Source of the DNA: Rhizobiaceae bacterium | Lineage (GTDB): Bacteria > Pseudomonadota > Alphaproteobacteria > Rhizobiales > Rhizobiaceae | Direction: 5' to 3' | Assembly (NCBI GenBank): GCA_023953835.1 | Contig: JAMLJB010000001.1 | Span: forward strand, 3,011,501-3,075,500 | Length of the DNA stretch: 64,000 bases | Shown here: positions 24,273 to 32,705 of the stretch, in pieces | How the letters are laid out: every line of letters starts with the position of its first letter | Numbering within the stretch: position 1 is the first letter of the stretch | The notes under the pieces: model-generated | Told to the model about the DNA's origin: nothing | The model's database searches: none | The model's input: only the letters and a program-made list of their open reading frames with translations | Program-made: the position numbers and the translations under genes

Positions 24273-25439
24273 TCAACGCCCGATCAGGTGACGGGCAATA
24301 ATCACACGCATGATTTCATTCGTGCCTTCGAGAATCTGGTGGACGCGCAGATCGCGCACCAGTTTCTCGATGCCGTAGTCGTGCAGATAGCCATAGCCGC
24401 CCAGAAGTTGCAGTGCGTCGTTGGCGATTTTGAAGCCGGTATCGGTGACGAACCGCTTCGCCATCGCCGACCATTTCGAGGAGTCGGGCGCTTTGCGGTC
24501 GAGCTTTGCCGCAGCGGTGTAGAGGAAGATACGCGCGGCCTGAAGTTCGGTTTCCATATCAGCCAGTCGGAATTGCAGTGCCTGGAACTGGTTGATGGTC
24601 TGGCCGAACGCCTTGCGCTCTGCCGTATAGGCGAGCGCCTTGTCCAACGCCGCCTGCGCGCCGCCCAGTGAACAGGCGGCGATGTTGAGCCGGCCCCCGT
24701 CGAGACCGGCCATGGCGATGCCGAAGCCCGCGCCTTCTTCGGAAAGCCGGTTCTGCTCCGGCACTTCGCAATCCTGAAAGTTCACGGTGCGCGTGGACTG
24801 CATGTTCCAGCCCATCTTGTGCTCGTTCGCCCCGAAGGTGAGGCCGGGCGTTCCCTTCTCGACCACCAGTGTGGAAATGCCTTTCGGCCCATCCTGCCCG
24901 GTGCGCACCATCGAGATATAGAGGTCGCTGTCGCCTGCTCCCGAGATAAACTGCTTCGCCCCGTTCAGCACATAGCCCGCTTCGCTTTTCACCGCGCGCG
25001 TCTTCAGCGCCGCCGCATCGGAGCCGGAGCCCGGCTCGGTCAGGCAATAGCTTCCCAGCAATTCCATGGAACAAAGGCCCGGCAGGTAGCGCTGGCGCTG
25101 CTCCTCATTGCCGAACCTGTCAATCATCGAGGCGGTCATGTTGTGGATCGAGATGAAGGACGAGAAACCGGGGCAGGCCTGCGCGAGCGCTTCAAAAATC
25201 AGCACCGCATCGAGGCGGCCGAGCGCGGAGCCGCCGACATCCTCGCGCACATAAATGCCGCCGAAGCCAAGCGGCCCGGTCTCCCGGATTACATCGTCGG
25301 GAAAATGTCTTGCCTTGTCCCATTCCAGCGCATTGGGCGCGACACGGTCGGCAGCAAATGCCTGCGCCATTTCCCGTATTGCGCGCTGGTCCTCGGTCAG
25401 TTCGAATTGTTGCGCATGGGTATCGACGGCGGCGTCCAT
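24273..25439 (-). CDS. Acyl-CoA dehydrogenase, probably isobutyryl-CoA dehydrogenase
   Basis: A 388-residue FAD enzyme of the acyl-CoA dehydrogenase family. Typical stretches are LTEDQRAIREMAQAFAADRV, YCLTEPGSGSDAAALKTRA (flavin and acyl binding), FGQTINQFQALQFRLADMET, LQLLGGYGYLHDYGIEKLVR, and the catalytic glutamate region ILEGTNEIMRVIIARHLIGR. Its position directly upstream of mmsB suggests it oxidises isobutyryl-CoA in valine breakdown; closely related 2-methylbutyryl or short-chain enzymes look alike. Start at 25439 (MDAAVDTHAQQ) is preferred over a GTG/ATG further upstream. Confidence 0.88.
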   Translation of the reverse strand: MDAAVDTHAQQFELTEDQRAIREMAQAFAADRVAPNALEWDKARHFPDDVIRETGPLGFGGIYVREDVGGSALGRLDAVLIFEALAQACPGFSSFISIHNMTASMIDRFGNEEQRQRYLPGLCSMELLGSYCLTEPGSGSDAAALKTRAVKSEAGYVLNGAKQFISGAGDSDLYISMVRTGQDGPKGISTLVVEKGTPGLTFGANEHKMGWNMQSTRTVNFQDCEVPEQNRLSEEGAGFGIAMAGLDGGRLNIAACSLGGAQAALDKALAYTAERKAFGQTINQFQALQFRLADMETELQAARIFLYTAAAKLDRKAPDSSKWSAMAKRFVTDTGFKIANDALQLLGGYGYLHDYGIEKLVRDLRVHQILEGTNEIMRVIIARHLIGR

Positions 25440-25606
25440 CGTTTCCTCCCAGATGATATTGACTGTCGCTTCAGGCAATCTAGACCATTGATATCATCAG
25501 GCAATCCAAACCGCCGCACGAGGGCTGTGCAAATTTTGACTAACGACGATATTTCGCGTGCATCGCTTCGATTGCGCGGCGATGCCCGGACAGTGGATCG
25601 CTGACC

Positions 25607-27076
25607 GTGGCGCGCGCGATCATGCTTCAGGGCACCGGCTCGGATGTCGGCAAGAGCGTGCTCGTGGCCGGTCTGTGCCGGCTGGCGCGCCGCCGGGGCC
25701 TGTCCGTGCGGCCCTTCAAGCCGCAGAACATGTCAAACAACGCAGCGGTCGCGGCGATTCCCGGCGAAGCGGGGGCAGGGGAGATCGGTCGGGCACAATG
25801 GTTGCAGGCGCTTGCGTGCGGGGTCGAACCGACGGTCCACATGAATCCCGTCCTCCTCAAGCCGCAGAGCGATACGGGTTCGCAGATCATCGTGCAGGGA
25901 AAGGTTCATGGAACCGCCCGCGCGCGCGACTATCAGGTGTTGAAAGCCGAGTTGATGGCGGCTGTCATGGATTCCTGGGGGCGGCTGAAAAGCGAGGCGG
26001 ACCTCATCATCGTGGAGGGCGCGGGCTCGCCCGCCGAGATCAATCTGCGCGCCCGCGACATTGCGAATATGGGGTTTGCGACCCGGGCGGACGTTCCTGT
26101 GGTGCTTGTCGGTGACATTCATCGTGGCGGGGTTATCGCTTCCATCGCCGGAACGCATCTCATCCTGTCAGACGAAGACCGCGCCATGATCTGTGGCTAT
26201 ATCATCAACAAGTTTCGTGGCGATGCGAGCCTGTTCGACGAGGGCATCGCCGCCATCGGCTCGTTCACGGGCTGGCCGTGCTTCGGTGTCGTGCCCTGGC
26301 TTGCCGCCGCCTCCCGCCTTCCGGCGGAGGACTCTGTCGCGCTGGACAGGATGAAGGCCACGGGCCAAGGCAAGCTGCTTGTCGTGGTTCCGATGCTTGG
26401 GCGGCTCTCGAATTTCGACGATTTCGACCCGCTGTCGGCGGAAGAGGAAATCGACCTCCTGTTCGTGCCGCCCGGCCAGCCAATACCGGCAGCCGCGCGG
26501 CTGGTGATCCTGCCGGGATCGAAATCGACGATTGCAGACCTTGCGGCTTTTCGCGCGAACGGATGGGACGCCGATCTGAAGGCACACCGGGCGCGGGGCG
26601 GATCGGTCATCGGCATTTGCGGCGGCTACCAGATGCTCGGGCGGCGCGTGCTCGACCCCGCGGGCATCGAAGGAAACACGCGCGAGGCTGAGGGCCTCGG
26701 ACTGCTGGACGTTGAAACGGTGATGGAGCCGGAAAAAACCGTCCGCAATTCCGTGGCGCGCTCCTGCATGTTTGACGAGCCTCTGTCGGGCTATGAGATT
26801 CACCTTGGTCGCACCACCGGCCCCGACTGCGCGCGCCCGGCGATCACCATTGGCGATGTCGCGGATGGCGCGGTCTCCGCAGATGGAAAGGTGTTCGGAT
26901 GCTACCTCCATGGGTTGTTCGAAGCATCCGGCTTCCGTCGCAAATATTTCGCCACGCTCGGGATCGAGGCCGGAGGGACGGACCACCGCGAAGCGGTGGA
27001 AAGCGCGCTCGATGAAATCGCGTCGCAACTGGAGGCGCACCTCGATTGCGATGCCCTCTTCGGCTGCGCGCGTTAG
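25607..27076 (+). CDS. cobQ: Cobyric acid synthase
   Basis: A 489-residue amidotransferase that adds four amide groups to adenosylcobyrinic acid a,c-diamide in B12 synthesis. N-terminal DRTBS-like ATPase: IMLQGTGSDVGKSVLVAGL and VRPFKPQNMSNN; the glutaminase triad nucleophile is in SVIGICGGYQMLGR and the His in CYLHGLFE. The length is typical. It starts at GTG 25607. No other cob genes are next to it, so it is isolated in this window; its product supplies the cofactor needed by the corrinoid protein upstream. The stop codon lies close to a remnant of the GAAACGCTCTA repeat. Confidence 0.95.
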   Translation: MARAIMLQGTGSDVGKSVLVAGLCRLARRRGLSVRPFKPQNMSNNAAVAAIPGEAGAGEIGRAQWLQALACGVEPTVHMNPVLLKPQSDTGSQIIVQGKVHGTARARDYQVLKAELMAAVMDSWGRLKSEADLIIVEGAGSPAEINLRARDIANMGFATRADVPVVLVGDIHRGGVIASIAGTHLILSDEDRAMICGYIINKFRGDASLFDEGIAAIGSFTGWPCFGVVPWLAAASRLPAEDSVALDRMKATGQGKLLVVVPMLGRLSNFDDFDPLSAEEEIDLLFVPPGQPIPAAARLVILPGSKSTIADLAAFRANGWDADLKAHRARGGSVIGICGGYQMLGRRVLDPAGIEGNTREAEGLGLLDVETVMEPEKTVRNSVARSCMFDEPLSGYEIHLGRTTGPDCARPAITIGDVADGAVSADGKVFGCYLHGLFEASGFRRKYFATLGIEAGGTDHREAVESALDEIASQLEAHLDCDALFGCAR

Positions 27077-27089
27077 ACTAAGAAACGCT

Positions 27090-27875
27090 CTAAATTCCCA
27101 GCAAGACGCGCAGCGGATTTGCCGGATCGATCAGCAGGCGCACGGCAAGCGCGACACAGGCCGTGACCAGCATCGGCTTGATCAGCCGGGAGCCGACGCG
27201 CATGGCAACCGTCGCACCGAGGCGTGCGCCGAGAAATTGCGCCGCGCCCATCACCAGGCCAACTTTCCAGGCGATTGCTCCCGCATAGACGAAGACGGCA
27301 AAGCTGCCGATGTTCGATGCGAAGTTCAGCAGCTTGGTATGGGCAGTGGCTTTCAGCAGGCCGAAGCCCATGAGGCTGACGAAGCACAGCATGAAGAAGG
27401 AACCGGTTCCGGGGCCGAAAATCCCGTCATAAAAGCCGATTGCCGGAACGATGGTCGCTCCGAACAGCGCGGGCGAAATGCGGCGATGGCGGTCGACATC
27501 GCCCATGTTGGGCTTGAACGCAAAATAGAGCGCAATCGCAATGAGCAGGATCGGGAGGAAAGCCTGCATCCAGTCTCCGGGTATCCGCGTGGCGAGAAAT
27601 GCCCCGGCTGCCGCGCCAACTGCGGAAAGCGCGGCGAATGGCAGTTGTGCGCGCAGGTCCACATGCCCCTTCGATGCATAGGCAAGTGTTGCAGAACCCG
27701 ATCCCCAGAGCGATTGCCATTTGTTGGTGCCGAGCGCTTCGACCGGCGACAATCCGGCAAGAAGCAGCGCCGGAACGCTGATAAGGCCGCCGCCGCCGGC
27801 TATGGAGTCGATGAAACCGGCCACGAATGCTGCAATGCCGAGCAGAAGCGCGGTTTCGGTCGCTATCTCGAACAT
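27090..27875 (-). CDS. TauE/SafE family permease
   Basis: A 261-residue inner-membrane protein with about seven to eight hydrophobic segments. The TauE/SafE hallmarks are repeated glycine-rich motifs: AGFIDSIAGGGGLISVPALL with ALGTNKWQSLWGSGSATLAY in the first half and GFYDGIFGPGTGSFFMLCFV with LNFASNIGSFAVF in the second. The family is associated with export of sulfite, sulfoacetate or other organic anions. Start at 27875 (MFEIATET) is the family start; upstream in-frame codons are not hydrophobic. It converges with cobQ, with its TAG stop inside a GAAACGCTCTA motif. Confidence 0.9.
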   Translation of the reverse strand: MFEIATETALLLGIAAFVAGFIDSIAGGGGLISVPALLLAGLSPVEALGTNKWQSLWGSGSATLAYASKGHVDLRAQLPFAALSAVGAAAGAFLATRIPGDWMQAFLPILLIAIALYFAFKPNMGDVDRHRRISPALFGATIVPAIGFYDGIFGPGTGSFFMLCFVSLMGFGLLKATAHTKLLNFASNIGSFAVFVYAGAIAWKVGLVMGAAQFLGARLGATVAMRVGSRLIKPMLVTACVALAVRLLIDPANPLRVLLGI

Positions 27876-27978
27876 CTGGAATGCACCCCCGAAAAGACGC
27901 GTGCATGCAGCATGCCATTTGCGTTTGCGCAAGGGCCAAATCGCGCTACGTATCGGTCAGGATTCGGGAGAACGGCAG

Positions 27979-28407
27979 ATGGCGCTCAAATTTCTGGAGC
28001 AGGTGAAATCGATATTCGAAGGCGATCCGGGCGTCCGCAAGGTCGCCGACGATCCGGTGCTCACCGCCGAGCTGCTTCTGCTCGTCCGGATGATCCTCGC
28101 TGACGGCGAGGCAACGGACCAAGAAATGGCCACGCTGCGGAGGATTTGCCGCGACTCCTTCAACATTCCCGAAGAAAGCATGGACGGCGTTATCCAGTAT
28201 CTCAACGACTTCGGCTACGAGACAAATGGCGCGCAAGCCATCGACATGTTTCGCGAACTCGACCTGGAGCGCCGCAAAAGCCTTGCCCGTCACATGGCGG
28301 AGATCGCGAAATCGGACGAACGGCTCGACGAGGGCGAACTCAAGCTCATGAAACGCGCTTTGGACCTTCTCAAGCTGCAACCCGCCGATCTGGCTTCCGC
28401 GGGATAG
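27979..28407 (+). CDS. TerB-like tellurite resistance family protein
   Basis: A 142-residue helical, soluble protein of the TerB fold. The sequence VLTAELLLLVRMILADGEAT, ATLRRICRDSFNIPEESMDG, MFRELDLERRKSLARHMAEI and KSDERLDEGELKLMKRALDL shows the paired acidic loops (LADGEAT and KSDERLDEGE) that in TerB bind metal. Stand-alone members are cytoplasmic and of unknown role; tellurite resistance should not be assumed. It starts at ATG 27979 after GAGAACGG. Its stop is one base from the stop of the degenerate DUF924 reading frame on the other strand. Confidence 0.85.
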   Translation: MALKFLEQVKSIFEGDPGVRKVADDPVLTAELLLLVRMILADGEATDQEMATLRRICRDSFNIPEESMDGVIQYLNDFGYETNGAQAIDMFRELDLERRKSLARHMAEIAKSDERLDEGELKLMKRALDLLKLQPADLASAG

Positions 28408-28408
28408 G

Positions 28409-29001
28409 TCAGACTTGATCGGGAGCTTCTTGCAGGTACGCAACCTCCTCTTGCGTGCTTGGACGCCCCAGCATTTCGTTGCGGTGTGGAAAGCGCCCGA
28501 AACGGCTTATGATCTCCATGTGATCCCGCGCTCGGGTCGACCACGGCTGTCCCAGTTGTTCGGTGAACGCCACCGATTCTGCTGGTCCGAAAGTTCTTCC
28601 GAATGGGCGAAGGGAAGGAAGAAAAAGAGCTTCATCCTCTCATCCACACGATCGGCGTGACCGGCCTTGAGGGCAATCCGCGCGAATGAAACAGCCAGTT
28701 CATCCGCATAGTACATATTTCCAGTGCCTCTAAACGCATTGCGAGGGTATTGATCGGTCATGAGGATCAGTGCGAGCGCGCCATGGGCGTCGGCGAGCCA
28801 ATTGTTGTGTCGGCCCTCCAGTACTTCGCTGTGCAACTGGGCAAACTCATCTTTGAAAAAACTATCGAATGCTGAATTTTTCGAGAACCAATAGCGCGAT
28901 GATTGACGCCAGAACATCAAGATGTTTTCTGCGCCGTTTGGAGGCAAACCAAAGGCTGACCGCATGCCAGATGCGGTAGAGAAAAATTGTCCCACCTGCA
29001 C
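28409..29001 (-). pseudogene. DUF924 family gene broken by a frameshift
   Basis: The frame from 29001 encodes a DUF924 core (WFSKNSAFDSFFKDEF, LMTDQYPRNAFRGTGNMYYA, RMKLFFFLPFAHSEELSDQ) but switches to nonsense after about residue 141 and stops at 28507. From 28576, in another frame, the family's C-terminus continues for 55 residues: SVAFTEQLGQPW, MEIISRFGRFPHRNEMLGR, STQEEVAYLQEAPDQV, ending at a TGA 28409-28411, one base from the TerB stop. A single-base change near 28572-28582 would rejoin them. It may be a real mutation or a sequencing error. The start is uncertain (GTG 29001 or ATG 28965). Confidence 0.82.
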
Positions 29002-29208
29002 ACCCTCAATTGTGTTATGACCGAACAGGACTTCAAGAGGCGGATCGTCTACTCGCGCAGCAGGGCCGCCGGGAATTTTTTGACCATTTGGTCTAATAAT
29101 ATATAGGCGACTTGGCCGGACCAGTGCGACAGTTTGTCCATTCGCTGCGATGATCCGTTCGTAAAATACCTTATTATATATTAGTAATGGAAATTCCAGA
29201 GGTTTGGA

Positions 29209-30876
29209 TCAACCTTGTTCCGCGATACGTTTTGAGACGGCTCTTCGCAGGTCCGGCGCGGCGAAGACCAGCTCTTTTGCCGCTTGCGACTGTGGGTTGC
29301 GGAGCACAATCTCCGTGGGTCCCGTTTCGGCGATCCGACCATCCTGCATCACGATGACGGAATCGGTCACCGCGCGGGCGACGGACAGATCGTGCGTGAT
29401 GAGCAGGAAGGCTATCCCGAGGCGTTCGTTCAAGGACGAAATAAGATCAAGGATTTGAGCCCGGATAGAGACATCCAGCGCCGATACGGGTTCGTCTGCG
29501 ACGATCAGCTTCGGGCGGATGATCAACGCCCTCGCAATCGACAGTCTCTGGCGCTGTCCGCCCGAAAATTCATGTGGAAATCTGGTGAGATAGGTAGCCG
29601 GCAAACCGACCTCCTTCAATGCTTCGGCGACCCGTTCCGAGCGCTCTTCACGGGTGATTTTTTCATTCACCAGATGCAAGGGTTCGCCCACCAATTGCGC
29701 GACATTCTGACGCGGATCGAAGGAGCCGTAGGGGTCCTGAAAGACCACTTGCGCATTCTTTCGGAATGCCCTTAGCTGCGCCTCCTTTTTGCCCGTGATC
29801 TCCTCGCCTTCGAACTCGATCGTGCCTGCCGTCGGCGTATCGAGCGCGAGGATCATTCTCGCTAGGGTTGATTTCCCGCAGCCGGATTTTCCGACCAGCG
29901 CCACCGATTGGCCGGGTTGTATAGAGAACGACACATTGTCCACAGCTCTTGTCGGTTTTGCGCGCGAGAACAGCCCCGTTCGGTGGCCGGGATAGTCTCG
30001 CGTGACTCCCGTCAGCTTTAGCAGGTCGATGGTCCCCCTCGGCGCGGCGGCTGTGATTCGGTCGCGAGCGGTACTTTCGACGCGGATCGCGGGCCGCTTG
30101 CGGCTAAGGGGAACGTGGGTCGAAGCCAGTTCGAGGTCGCGCGTGTAGGGGTGTTGGGGTCCGGAGAGTACGCGCGCGGTCTCTCCTGCCTCCACGACTT
30201 CGCCGCTGCGAAGGATCGTGATCGTGTCCGCCATCTCCGCGACGACTGCGAGGTCGTGCGAGATCAACAGCAGCCCCATGCGGTTTTCCTGTACGAGGCT
30301 TCGCAGCAGATCGAGTATCTGCGACTGGAGAACGACGTCCAGCGCGGTGGTCGGCTCGTCCGCGATCAGCAGTCGCGGCCTGAGCGCCGTGGCGATCGCG
30401 ATGACCACGCGCTGCCGCTGCCCGCCGGATAGCTGGTGCGGGTAGCGCGTCAGCGGAAAGCGCGCTTCCGGCAGACCCACACGGTCGAGCACATGGCGGG
30501 CGCGCTCCTCCGCTTCGGCGCGCGACACTCCGTTGTGGAAGCGGATGCCTTCGGCCACCTGCTCGCCGATGGTTTTGAGCGGGTTGAGCGCGGTCATGGG
30601 TTCCTGGAACACCATGCCGATATCGTCGCCGCGCAGTGCGCACATCCGGTCTTCCGTGGCGGTCAGCAAGTTCGTTCCGTCGAACCGCACTTCGCCCGAT
30701 GCCCGCGCGCCTTGCGGCAGAAGCTGCATCACGGCCAGCGCCGTCATCGACTTGCCGGAGCCGCTTTCGCCCACCAGCGCACGCACCTCACCACGCCCGA
30801 TGGTGAGGTCGACGTTGCGCAGGATCGGCGTTCCGCCGATGTCGACGCGCAGCCCTTCGATTTCGAGCAGGCTCAC
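29209..30876 (-). CDS. Peptide/nickel-type ABC transporter, fused double ATPase
   Basis: A 555-residue protein with two ABC ATPase domains in one chain, equivalent to DppD plus DppF (as in GsiA or YejF). First domain: Walker A GESGSGKS, signature LSGGQRQR, Walker B LLIADEPTTALD; second domain: GKSGCGKST, FSGGQRQR and LIVADEPVSALD. Both look catalytically complete. It powers import through the two permeases encoded just upstream. The ATG overlaps the stop of the preceding permease by 4 nt (ATGA). It is the last gene of the operon; an AT-rich stretch follows with no clear terminator. Confidence 0.94.
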   Translation of the reverse strand: MSLLEIEGLRVDIGGTPILRNVDLTIGRGEVRALVGESGSGKSMTALAVMQLLPQGARASGEVRFDGTNLLTATEDRMCALRGDDIGMVFQEPMTALNPLKTIGEQVAEGIRFHNGVSRAEAEERARHVLDRVGLPEARFPLTRYPHQLSGGQRQRVVIAIATALRPRLLIADEPTTALDVVLQSQILDLLRSLVQENRMGLLLISHDLAVVAEMADTITILRSGEVVEAGETARVLSGPQHPYTRDLELASTHVPLSRKRPAIRVESTARDRITAAAPRGTIDLLKLTGVTRDYPGHRTGLFSRAKPTRAVDNVSFSIQPGQSVALVGKSGCGKSTLARMILALDTPTAGTIEFEGEEITGKKEAQLRAFRKNAQVVFQDPYGSFDPRQNVAQLVGEPLHLVNEKITREERSERVAEALKEVGLPATYLTRFPHEFSGGQRQRLSIARALIIRPKLIVADEPVSALDVSIRAQILDLISSLNERLGIAFLLITHDLSVARAVTDSVIVMQDGRIAETGPTEIVLRNPQSQAAKELVFAAPDLRRAVSKRIAEQG

Positions 30877-31730
30877 CGTTGTTGCCTCAATTTGGGATCG
30901 AGCGTGTCGGACAGGCCGTCACCCAGCAGGTTCAGGCCGAGCACCGTCAGCACGATGGCCAGCCCCGGAAACAGCGCCATATGCGGGGCAAAGCTGATCA
31001 TTGTCTGTGCATCGAACAGCATGCGTCCCCAGCTTGGCATGGGCGGCTGCGCGCCCAGCCCGACATAGGAAAGGCTGGCTTCGGCGAGAATGCCGAGCGC
31101 GAACTGGATCGTTCCCTGCACGAGCAGCAGGTTCGCGATGTTGGGCAATATGTGCTCGAGCGTGATGAGCACTTTGCCTTTTCCGGCGGCTCGCGCGGCG
31201 AGGATGAACTCGCGCGGCCACAGGCTGATGGCGCCTGCGCGCGCCACACGCGCGAACACCGGAATGTTGAAAATGCCGATGGCGATGATGGCGTTGACCG
31301 CGCCGGGGCCGAAGATCGCGGTAATCATGATTGCCGACAGCAGCGCGGGAAAGGCAAAGACCACGTCGTTGAAGCGCATGAGCGCCTCGTCCAGCCAGCC
31401 GCCGCGCGCGGCGGCCCAGCAGCCGAGCGGCACGCCGACACCGACGCCAATGCCCACGGCGACAAGCGCGACCGCGATGGAATTGCGCGCGCCGACCATG
31501 ATCATCGACAAGATGTCGCGCCCGAAATGGTCGGTGCCGAACCAGTGAGCGGGCGATGGCGGCTGGAGCTTGTCCGCCACAACCAGCCGCGTCACGTCAT
31601 AGGGTGTCCAGACGAATGAAACGGCGGCGGCGGCAACGACCAGCGCGGTGATTGCGAAGCCGATGGCGAAGGAACGGTTGGCAAAGGCGCGGCGCACGAG
31701 GCTTTCGGCGGGCGGGGCAGGGGCGCTCAC
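30873..31730 (-). CDS. ABC transporter permease, DppC type
   Basis: A 285-residue inner-membrane permease. An N-terminal TM (FAIGFAITALVVAAAAVSFV), then the HWFGTDHFGRDILSMIMVGA motif typical of DppC/OppC, and the EAA loop EFILAARAAGKGKVLITLEH that docks on the ATPase, followed by the C-terminal GDGLSDTLDPKLRQQR. It starts at GTG 31730, overlapping the upstream permease stop by 4 nt (GTGA), and its own stop overlaps the ATPase start. The tight overlaps show one translationally coupled transport operon. Confidence 0.94.
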   Translation of the reverse strand: MSAPAPPAESLVRRAFANRSFAIGFAITALVVAAAAVSFVWTPYDVTRLVVADKLQPPSPAHWFGTDHFGRDILSMIMVGARNSIAVALVAVGIGVGVGVPLGCWAAARGGWLDEALMRFNDVVFAFPALLSAIMITAIFGPGAVNAIIAIGIFNIPVFARVARAGAISLWPREFILAARAAGKGKVLITLEHILPNIANLLLVQGTIQFALGILAEASLSYVGLGAQPPMPSWGRMLFDAQTMISFAPHMALFPGLAIVLTVLGLNLLGDGLSDTLDPKLRQQR

Positions 31731-32674
31731 TGCACATGCCTCAGGCGCGGGTCGACGGCTGCGTAGGAAAGATCGACGATGAGATTCACCGAGATCACCG
31801 TCGCGACCAGCAGCATGACGACGCTTTCCACGACAATCAGATCGCGCTGCGTGATAGCCTGAAAGACAAGCCGCCCCAAACCGGGAAGGAAAAAGACATT
31901 CTCGATGATGATTGTTCCGGCAAGCAGGAAGGAGAATTGCAGGCCGAGGATCGTGAGCACGGGAATGAGCGCGTTGCGCAAGGCGTGCCGCCACAGCACC
32001 GTGCGCCGGGGCATGCCCTTGGCGCGGGCGGTGCGGATATAGTCCTCGCCGAGCACGTCGAGCAGGGCCGAGCGTGTCACTCGGGCAAGAATTGCCGCCT
32101 GTGGCAGGGCAAGCGCGATGGCGGGCAGGATGAGCGCCCTGAGCGCGGGCCACACGCCCGCCGACCAGCCGGGAAAACCGCCCGCCGGAAGCATGCGCAG
32201 CGAGATTGCGAAAACATAGACCAGCAGCAGCGCGAACCAGAAGTTCGGCACCGCGACGCCGAGCTGGCTGGCTCCCATCGCAATGGTGTCCGCTGCCTTG
32301 CCGCGCCGTGAAGCGGCATAAAGGCCGACCGGAACAGCGATTGCCGTCGACAGGAACAGCGCCATCAAGGCAAGCGGCAGGGAGACCACCACGCGCTCCG
32401 CGACCAGTTGCGCGACAGGCACGGAATAGGTGTAGGAGCGGCCGAGGTCGCCGGACAGGAAGCCGCCCAGCCATGACAGGTAGCGCACCGGGAGCGGCTG
32501 GTTCAGCCCCATCTGCTCGCGCAGCGCCGCCACGGCGTCCTCCGTGGCATTCATGCCAAGCATCATGCGCGCCGGATCGCCCGGCACCACCTCCAGCATG
32601 GCAAAGATCACGATGGAGGCGAGGAGAAGCGTGATCGCCCCGACACCGAGACGCTTGAGCAGGAACGGCATCAT
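31727..32674 (-). CDS. ABC transporter permease, DppB type
   Basis: A 315-residue inner-membrane permease with the DppB signature: N-terminal FLLKRLGVGAITLLLASIVI, VVPGDPARMMLG, the periplasmic LNQPLPVRYLSWLGGFLSGD, and the EAA loop DYIRTARAKGMPRRTVLWRH. The C-terminal DLSYAAVDPRLRH is characteristic of the family. It pairs with the DppC-type subunit whose GTG start overlaps its stop. It is separated from the binding protein gene by about 30 nt. Substrate is most likely an oligopeptide or an N-acylated or amino-acid-like compound. Confidence 0.94.
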   Translation of the reverse strand: MMPFLLKRLGVGAITLLLASIVIFAMLEVVPGDPARMMLGMNATEDAVAALREQMGLNQPLPVRYLSWLGGFLSGDLGRSYTYSVPVAQLVAERVVVSLPLALMALFLSTAIAVPVGLYAASRRGKAADTIAMGASQLGVAVPNFWFALLLVYVFAISLRMLPAGGFPGWSAGVWPALRALILPAIALALPQAAILARVTRSALLDVLGEDYIRTARAKGMPRRTVLWRHALRNALIPVLTILGLQFSFLLAGTIIIENVFFLPGLGRLVFQAITQRDLIVVESVVMLLVATVISVNLIVDLSYAAVDPRLRHVQ

Positions 32675-32705
32675 CGCATCCGGTCCCCGCGTCGCGCTGC
32701 CGATC

